NCBI GenBank assembly: GCA_030040495.1
Contig: JASHTP010000250.1
Coordinates: 1 to 36,894 of the forward strand
From: Alphaproteobacteria bacterium
Lineage (GTDB): Bacteria > Pseudomonadota > Alphaproteobacteria > ATCC43930 > CGMCC-115725
DNA length: 36,894 bases
Direction: 5' to 3'
This document shows, one piece after another, positions 32,237 to 36,894 of the stretch. The notes beneath the pieces were generated by a model that saw only the letters and a program-made list of their open reading frames with translations, searched no databases and had not been told where the DNA came from. The translations under genes and the position numbers were made by a program. Each line of letters begins with the position of its first letter. Within the stretch, counting starts at the first letter, position 1.

Positions 32237-32253
32237 ATGCTCGAACTGAGCAT
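32237..32253. promoter_or_regulatory. NadQ-type operator, copy 2
   Basis: Perfect 6-bp arms ATGCTC and GAGCAT around GAACT, with AAT following as in copy 1. The centre is 63 bp from that of copy 1, six helical turns. It ends 11 bases before the nadA ATG and just ahead of its GGTGG ribosome site. Confidence 0.7.
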
Positions 32254-32264
32254 AATGGTGGACC

Positions 32265-33254
32265 ATGGAAACGTCGCTTTCTGCCGACCTCCTTCGCCGC
32301 ACCGCGCCGCTCTACGAGCGCGTCAGGAAGGTGATCCCGCCCGTCGAATGGCCGGTCTTCGCCGGCGACATCGACGCCATCCGGACGCTGAAGCGCGAGC
32401 GCAACGCCGTCATCCTGGCGCACAACTACCAGACGCCCGAGATCTTCCACTGCGTCGCCGACATCGTCGGCGACAGCCTGGCGCTGGCGCGCGAGGCGAT
32501 GAAGGCCGAAGCCGACATCATCGTGCTGGCCGGGGTCAATTTCATGGCCGACACGGCGAAGCTGCTCAATCCGGAGAAGACCGTGCTGATCCCGGACCTC
32601 GACGCGGGCTGCTCGCTCGCCTCCTCGATCACCGCGGCGGACGTCCGGCTCCTGCGCGAGCGCTATCCCGGCGTGCCGGTGGTGAGCTACGTCAACACCT
32701 CGGCGGCGGTGAAGGCCGAGTCCGACATCTGCTGCACCTCGGCCAATGCCCGCAAGATCGTCGAATCCCTCGGCGTCGGCAAGGTCATCATGCTGCCCGA
32801 CGAGTATCTCGCCCGCAACGTCGCGGCCGAGACCGATGTCGAGATCGTCGCCTGGGCCGGTCATTGCGAGGTCCATGAGCGCTTCACCGCGGCAGAGATC
32901 CGCTCGTTCCGCGAGCAGCATCCGGGCGTGGTCGTGCTGGCCCATCCGGAGTGCCCGCCCGAGGTAGTGGCCGAGGCGGATTTCACCGGTTCGACCGCGG
33001 CGATGGCCAATTACGTCGGCGCCAAGCGGCCGGCGCGGGTCGTCCTGGTGACGGAATGCTCGATGAGCGACAACGTCGCGGTGCAGTATCCCGAGGTCGA
33101 GTTCGTGCGGCCCTGCAATCTGTGCCCGCACATGAAGCGGATCACGCTGCCAAAGATCCGCCGGGCGCTCGAGACCATGATGCACGAAGTGACGATCGAC
33201 CCCGCGATCGCCGGCCGCGCTCGGCGGGCGATCGAGCGCATGCTGGCAATCTGA
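32265..33254 (+). CDS. nadA: Quinolinate synthase NadA
   Basis: 329 residues, ATG at 32265. NadA condenses iminoaspartate with dihydroxyacetone phosphate to quinolinate using a 4Fe-4S cluster. The three conserved cluster cysteines are visible: about 116 (DLDAGCSLASS), 230 (AHPECPPEVV) and 287 (CNLCPHMKRI). Other hallmarks are ILAHNYQTPEI near 50, VSYVNTSAAVKAESDICCTS near 140, DFTGSTAAM near 239 and VTECSMSDNV near 262. Length fits the family. It is the first gene of nadABC and probably repressed via the two inverted repeats upstream when NAD is plentiful. Confidence 0.97.
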   Translation: METSLSADLLRRTAPLYERVRKVIPPVEWPVFAGDIDAIRTLKRERNAVILAHNYQTPEIFHCVADIVGDSLALAREAMKAEADIIVLAGVNFMADTAKLLNPEKTVLIPDLDAGCSLASSITAADVRLLRERYPGVPVVSYVNTSAAVKAESDICCTSANARKIVESLGVGKVIMLPDEYLARNVAAETDVEIVAWAGHCEVHERFTAAEIRSFREQHPGVVVLAHPECPPEVVAEADFTGSTAAMANYVGAKRPARVVLVTECSMSDNVAVQYPEVEFVRPCNLCPHMKRITLPKIRRALETMMHEVTIDPAIAGRARRAIERMLAI

Positions 33255-33264
33255 GGATTTGGCC

Positions 33265-34815
33265 ATGGCTGAGATCGTCGATCGCTTTGCCGACCGGCCG
33301 GTGGTCGTCGGCGCCGGCATCGCCGGACTAATGACCGCCCTTGCGCTCGCGCCCGAGCCGGTCGTCGTGCTCGCCAAGGCGCCGCTCGGCGACGAGGCGG
33401 CCAGCGCCTGGGCCCAAGGCGGCATCGCCGCTGCCCTCGGCGATGACGACGCCCCTTGCGACCATGCCGCCGACACGCTTGCTGCCGGTGACGGGCTCTG
33501 CGATCCCGCCGCCGTCGAGCGCACGACCGGCGCCGCCCACCGCGCCATCGCGGAGCTCGTTCGCCGCGGCGTCGCCTTCGATCGCGACGGCGAGGGCCGC
33601 TTCATGCTCGGCCTCGAGGCGGCGCATTCCCGGCGCCGCATCGTTCACGCCGGCGGCGACCGCACCGGGCGCGAGATCATGCGGGCGCTGATCGCGGCGG
33701 CGCGGCGGACGCCGACGATCACGGTGCTCGAGGCGATCGAAGCCCGTCGTCTCGTCGTCGCGGACGGCGCGATCGCCGGCGTGCTCGCGGCAGGGCGCGC
33801 CGGGCCCCTGCTGCTGCCGACCAGCCGCGTGGTGATGGCGACGGGCGGCATCGGCGGCCTTTATCGCCACACCACCAATCCGCGCGGCGCCATCGGGCAG
33901 GGCCTGGCGCTCGCCGCGCGCGCCGGCGCCCGCCTCGCCGATCTCGAGTTCGTCCAGTTCCATCCGACCGCGCTCGACGCCGGGCTCGACCCGATGCCGC
34001 TGATCAGCGAGGCGGTGCGCGGCGAAGGCGCCGTGCTCGTCGACGAGACGGGCGAGCGCTTCATGGCCGGCCACGCGCAGGCGGAGCTGGCGCCCCGGGA
34101 CATCGTCGCGCGCGCGGTATGGCGCCGCCTCGCCGAAGGACATCGCGTCTTTCTCGATGCGCGCGCGGCGCTCGGCCGTCGCTTCGCCGAGCGCTTCCCC
34201 GGCATCGCAGCGCTTTGCCGCGCCGCCGGCATCGATCCCGCCGCCCAGCCGATCCCGGTACGGCCGGCAGCGCACTATCACATGGGCGGGATCGCCGTGG
34301 ATGGCGCCGGGCGCAGCTCGGTCGCGGGGCTCTGGGCCTGCGGCGAAGTCGCCGCCACCGGCTTGCACGGCGCCAACCGCCTCGCCAGCAATTCGCTGCT
34401 CGACGCCGCCCTGAGCGCCCGCTGGGTCGCCGAGGACGTCGCCGGGACGATCGCCCGGCGGACGCAGGCAGCGTTCCCGCGCGCCGTGCCGCCGGCGGCC
34501 GACCCCGGCCCGCTGCGGCAGATCATGTCAGAAAAGGTCGGCGTGCTGCGCGACGCCGCGGGGCTGCGCGCCGCGATCGAGGCGCTCCATCCGCTTGCCG
34601 CGGGCGACGGGCCGGCGGCCGATCCCGCCGCAGTCGGCCTCGGCATCGCGACCGCGGCACTGCTGCGGCGCGAGAGCCGCGGCAGTCATTGCCGCAGCGA
34701 CTTTCCCGACCGCGCGCCCGACGGCGCGCGGCGCCTCAAGCTTCGCCTTGCCGAAGTCGAGGCGCTTGCGCATGGCGCCCCGGCCGACGCTTCTTGCACT
34801 GCTTTCGAGGTCTGA
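33265..34815 (+). CDS. nadB: L-aspartate oxidase NadB
   Basis: 516 residues from ATG at 33265 (GAGG upstream; a TTG two codons earlier is also open), 10 bases after nadA. FAD-binding motif VVVGAGIAGLMTALAL begins at about residue 13, then SAWAQGGIAAAL near 47, the second FAD region VVMATGGIGGLYRHTTNP near 190, the substrate loop FVQFHPTAL near 230 with GEGAVLVDETGERFM, HYHMGGIAVD near 334 and LHGANRLASNSLLDA near 370. NadB oxidises L-aspartate to iminoaspartate, the unstable substrate passed to NadA. Length is normal. The C-terminal helical part still has the SHCRSDFP motif typical of the succinate dehydrogenase/aspartate oxidase superfamily. Confidence 0.97.
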   Translation: MAEIVDRFADRPVVVGAGIAGLMTALALAPEPVVVLAKAPLGDEAASAWAQGGIAAALGDDDAPCDHAADTLAAGDGLCDPAAVERTTGAAHRAIAELVRRGVAFDRDGEGRFMLGLEAAHSRRRIVHAGGDRTGREIMRALIAAARRTPTITVLEAIEARRLVVADGAIAGVLAAGRAGPLLLPTSRVVMATGGIGGLYRHTTNPRGAIGQGLALAARAGARLADLEFVQFHPTALDAGLDPMPLISEAVRGEGAVLVDETGERFMAGHAQAELAPRDIVARAVWRRLAEGHRVFLDARAALGRRFAERFPGIAALCRAAGIDPAAQPIPVRPAAHYHMGGIAVDGAGRSSVAGLWACGEVAATGLHGANRLASNSLLDAALSARWVAEDVAGTIARRTQAAFPRAVPPAADPGPLRQIMSEKVGVLRDAAGLRAAIEALHPLAAGDGPAADPAAVGLGIATAALLRRESRGSHCRSDFPDRAPDGARRLKLRLAEVEALAHGAPADASCTAFEV

Positions 34816-34818
34816 GCG

Positions 34819-35670
34819 ATGTCCGTTCCGCCGCTGCCCACGATCATCATCGAGCCGCTGGTGCGCGCGGCGCTGGCCGAGGATCTCGGTCGTGCCGGCG
34901 ACATCACCACGGATTCGATCGTGCCCGCCGAGGCGCGGGCCGAGACCGTGCTGGTCGCTCGCGAGCCGGGCGTGGTCGCGGGGCTCGACCTGGCGGCGCT
35001 CGCCTTCCGGCTGGTCGATCCCTCGCTCGCGATCCGAGTCGAGCGGCCGGATGGGAGTCGTCTTTCGCGCGGCGATGAGATCGCGACGATCGCCGGCCCG
35101 GCGCGCGGCATCCTCACCGCCGAGCGCGTGGCGCTCAATTTCCTCACCCATCTCTCCGGCGTCGCATCGGCCACCGCCTCGGTCGTCGACGCGCTGCGCG
35201 GCCAGCGCACGCGGGTGACCTGCACGCGCAAGACGCTGCCTGGGCTGCGCGCCCTGCAGAAATACGCGGTGCGCGTCGGTGGCGGCTCGAACCATCGCTT
35301 CGGCCTCGACGACGCCGTACTCATCAAGGACAACCACATCGCCGTTGCCGGCGGCATCCGGCCTGCTCTCGAACGGGCCCGCGCCGCGGTCGGCCATCTC
35401 GTGAAGATCGAGATCGAGGTCGACACGCTGGCCCAGCTCGACGAGGCGCTATCCGTCGGCGTCGACGCTGTTCTGCTCGACAATATGAGCGCCAACGAGC
35501 TGCGCCGCGCGGTCGCGATGGTCGGCGGCCGCGCGATCACCGAGGCCTCGGGTCGGATCACGCCGGCGACGGCGCCCACCGTGGCGTCGAGCGGCGTCGA
35601 TCTCATCTCGATCGGCTGGCTCACCCACAGCGCCGCCGCGCTCGATATCGGGCTCGATTACCGCGACTGA
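34819..35670 (+). CDS. nadC: Nicotinate-nucleotide pyrophosphorylase NadC (quinolinate phosphoribosyltransferase)
   Basis: 283 residues, ATG three bases after the nadB stop. NadC converts quinolinate and PRPP to nicotinate mononucleotide with CO2 release. Family signatures are ALAEDLGRAGDITTDSIVP near 18, ERVALNFLTHLSGVASAT near 102, TCTRKTLPGLRALQKYAVR near 135, GGGSNHRFGLDDAVLIKDNH near 154, KIEIEVDTLAQLDEAL near 195 and LISIGWLTHSAAALDIGLD at the end. It completes the de novo branch to nicotinate mononucleotide. It converges on the histidine kinase gene with 25 bases between stops, where I see no clear terminator. Confidence 0.97.
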   Translation: MSVPPLPTIIIEPLVRAALAEDLGRAGDITTDSIVPAEARAETVLVAREPGVVAGLDLAALAFRLVDPSLAIRVERPDGSRLSRGDEIATIAGPARGILTAERVALNFLTHLSGVASATASVVDALRGQRTRVTCTRKTLPGLRALQKYAVRVGGGSNHRFGLDDAVLIKDNHIAVAGGIRPALERARAAVGHLVKIEIEVDTLAQLDEALSVGVDAVLLDNMSANELRRAVAMVGGRAITEASGRITPATAPTVASSGVDLISIGWLTHSAAALDIGLDYRD

Positions 35671-35695
35671 CGCGCGCCGACCCCGCGGCGCCCGC

Positions 35696-36894
35696 TCATT
35701 TCTGTCCCGGCGCGGCCGCCGCGGGGCGCTCGGCGGCGGCGGCACTCCGCCACGGCGGAAAGCGCACGGTGCAGGTGGTGCCGTGGCCGGGCTCGCTGAC
35801 GATCGCAAGCTCGGCGCCGTGTAGCTCGGCCAGGCGCTTGCACAGCGGCAGGCCGAGCCCGACGCCTTCGGTCTCCTGGACGTGCGCGTCGGCGAGGCGG
35901 ACGAAGGGCGCGAGCGCGCGCGGGATGTCCTCCGCCGCCATGCCGATGCCGGTATCGGCGACGCTGAGCGCGAGGGCGCCGTCCGACGCCAGGGCCGCGG
36001 CGACCGTGATCTCGCCGCCGGCCAGCGTGAACTTGACGGCGTTGGTCAGCAGGTTGAGCAGGATCTGGCGCAGCTTGGTCTCGTCCGCCCAGAGCGGCGG
36101 CAGGTGCGGCGCGACGCGGCGGACGAGGCGAAGCTGCTGGCGCTCCGCTCGCGCCGCGACGAGATCGACGCAGCTTTCGACCAGCGCGCCGACATCGATG
36201 GCGCTCTCCGCGAGCGGCAGCGGCCCGGACTCGCCCTGCGAGAAGGCCAGGATCTCGGCGGCGAGGTTGAGCAGATGCCGGCCGCTGTTGTGGACGTGCC
36301 GCGCATATTCGCGATAGCGCGGATTATCGACTGGGCCGAGTAGCTGATCGCGGATCGCCTCCGAGAAACCCAGGATGGCGGTGAGCGGCGTGCGCAGCTC
36401 ATGGCTCAGATGGGCGAAGGTGAGCCACTTGTCCTGCCGCGCGTGGTCGAGCTCGGCATGCGACGCCGTCAGCGACCGGTTGAGCCGGTCGTTGGTGTTC
36501 TTGAGCTGCAGAGTGCGGATGATCGAGCGGTTCAGATTGCGCCCGGTGCCGGCGAGGACGCCGGCATAGATCAGGATGAGGGCGCCCAGCATCGGGTAGT
36601 CCGGACCGGGCGTGACGATGAAGGCGATGCCGGGCGTGACGATGAAGGGCAGCAGATAACACAGGAAGGCCGGATAATAGGCCGAGAGCGAGGTCATCGC
36701 CGCGGCCGACATTGCCGCCGCCACCAGGGTGACGAAGAGGAAGTCGAGCGGCCTTCCACAGAACGGCAAGGCGCCGCACAGCGCGCCCCAGAGCACGCCC
36801 GACGCCAGCGCCCCCCAGGCGAAGCGCCGCGCCCACTGCCCGGCGTCGTGCGCGCCCGCCGCCGCCCGCCGGTAGCGCCGGCGCAGCGCCAGCC
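35696..36894 (-). CDS. Membrane sensor histidine kinase (N-terminus cut by right edge)
   Basis: The reverse-strand frame is open to the right edge (LALRRRYRRAAAGAHDAG just inside), so the start lies outside. Several hydrophobic segments (FLFVTLVAAAMSAAAMTSL, YYPAFLCYLLPFIVTP, MLGALILIYAGVLAGT) form the membrane part, followed by a short coiled region. The HisKA domain has FAHLSHELRTPLTAILGFSE with the phospho-accepting His. HATPase_c has N-box LLNLLTNAVKFT, G1 ADTGIGM and G2 GVGLGLPLCKRL. It is a class I hybrid-less kinase with no visible receiver domain. No response regulator is in the window, so the partner is unknown. An in-frame GTG at 36796 is not the real start. Confidence 0.9.
   Translation of the reverse strand, partial: LALRRRYRRAAAGAHDAGQWARRFAWGALASGVLWGALCGALPFCGRPLDFLFVTLVAAAMSAAAMTSLSAYYPAFLCYLLPFIVTPGIAFIVTPGPDYPMLGALILIYAGVLAGTGRNLNRSIIRTLQLKNTNDRLNRSLTASHAELDHARQDKWLTFAHLSHELRTPLTAILGFSEAIRDQLLGPVDNPRYREYARHVHNSGRHLLNLAAEILAFSQGESGPLPLAESAIDVGALVESCVDLVAARAERQQLRLVRRVAPHLPPLWADETKLRQILLNLLTNAVKFTLAGGEITVAAALASDGALALSVADTGIGMAAEDIPRALAPFVRLADAHVQETEGVGLGLPLCKRLAELHGAELAIVSEPGHGTTCTVRFPPWRSAAAAERPAAAAPGQK
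36606..36648 (-). repeat. In-frame 24-bp tandem duplication in the kinase membrane region
   Basis: The 19-base unit CCGGGCGTGACGATGAAGG occurs at 36606-36624 and again at 36630-36648, a 24-bp period. In the kinase it encodes FIVTPGIAFIVTPGPD, an eight-residue repeat in a hydrophobic segment. The frame is preserved. Confidence 0.75.

Noticed and set aside
1..36894. tRNA, rRNA, CRISPR, transposon or phage elements
   Set aside because: Read on both strands, no cloverleaf, repeat-spacer array, transposase or integrase motif was found.

Overview
The window is very GC-rich, densely packed, and codes on both strands. Gene content suggests an alphaproteobacterium: a nadABC operon next to a NadQ-type (Nudix plus winged-helix) regulator, several Tat-exported binding proteins, a PAS_5 protein, and many catabolic and ABC-transport genes. 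This is inferred from families; no rRNA or other phylogenetic marker is present. I see no tRNA, rRNA, CRISPR array, insertion sequence or phage gene. No gene-free stretch exceeds about 250 bases.

Region 1 (1-11762) looks like a catabolic block. On the minus strand a branched-chain-amino-acid-type ABC transporter (binding protein, LivH, LivM, LivG, LivF) runs into the start of a molybdenum hydroxylase large subunit cut by the left edge. Divergently, on the plus strand, lie a luciferase-like flavin monooxygenase, a CocE/NonD hydrolase, a TetR regulator and a 3-hydroxyisobutyrate-dehydrogenase-like enzyme. An SDR and a cytochrome P450 follow behind two stem-loops. The divergent promoter region carries two copies of a TTATCA-N2-TGATAA-like palindrome, one on each side, probably the operators of the TetR protein.

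Region 2 (11746-17493) is an envelope and metal block. It holds an M48 metalloprotease with a TPR-like tail, an unrecognised secreted protein and a tiny Tat-exported protein with a CPxCxCP motif. Divergent from these is a zinc/manganese-type ABC transporter (ZnuA-C-B order) whose promoter overlaps a Zur-like box. A PAS_5 protein follows.

Region 3 (17647-26205) has a nitrate/sulfonate/taurine-type ABC transporter, a large arylsulfatase-type sulfatase and a CaiB/BaiF CoA-transferase on the minus strand. A GntR/HutC regulator and an alpha/beta hydrolase are divergent. Two ACTATATAGT palindromes lie in the CoA-transferase/GntR promoter region, one near each start.

Region 4 (26265-30978) holds another alpha/beta hydrolase and, divergently, an orphan Tat-type binding protein, an ACMSD-type amidohydrolase and a phytanoyl-CoA-dioxygenase-like oxygenase.

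Region 5 (31085-35670) is de novo NAD synthesis: NadQ-like regulator, then nadA, nadB, nadC. Upstream of nadA are two inverted repeats of identical geometry with centres 63 bp apart, one overlapping a good promoter. A histidine kinase, cut by the right edge, converges on nadC.

The most notable points are three regulator-plus-paired-palindrome circuits readable directly from the DNA, a TetR gene whose only sensible start codon is ATA overlapping the previous stop, and the small Tat-exported cysteine-motif protein facing the metal transporter.
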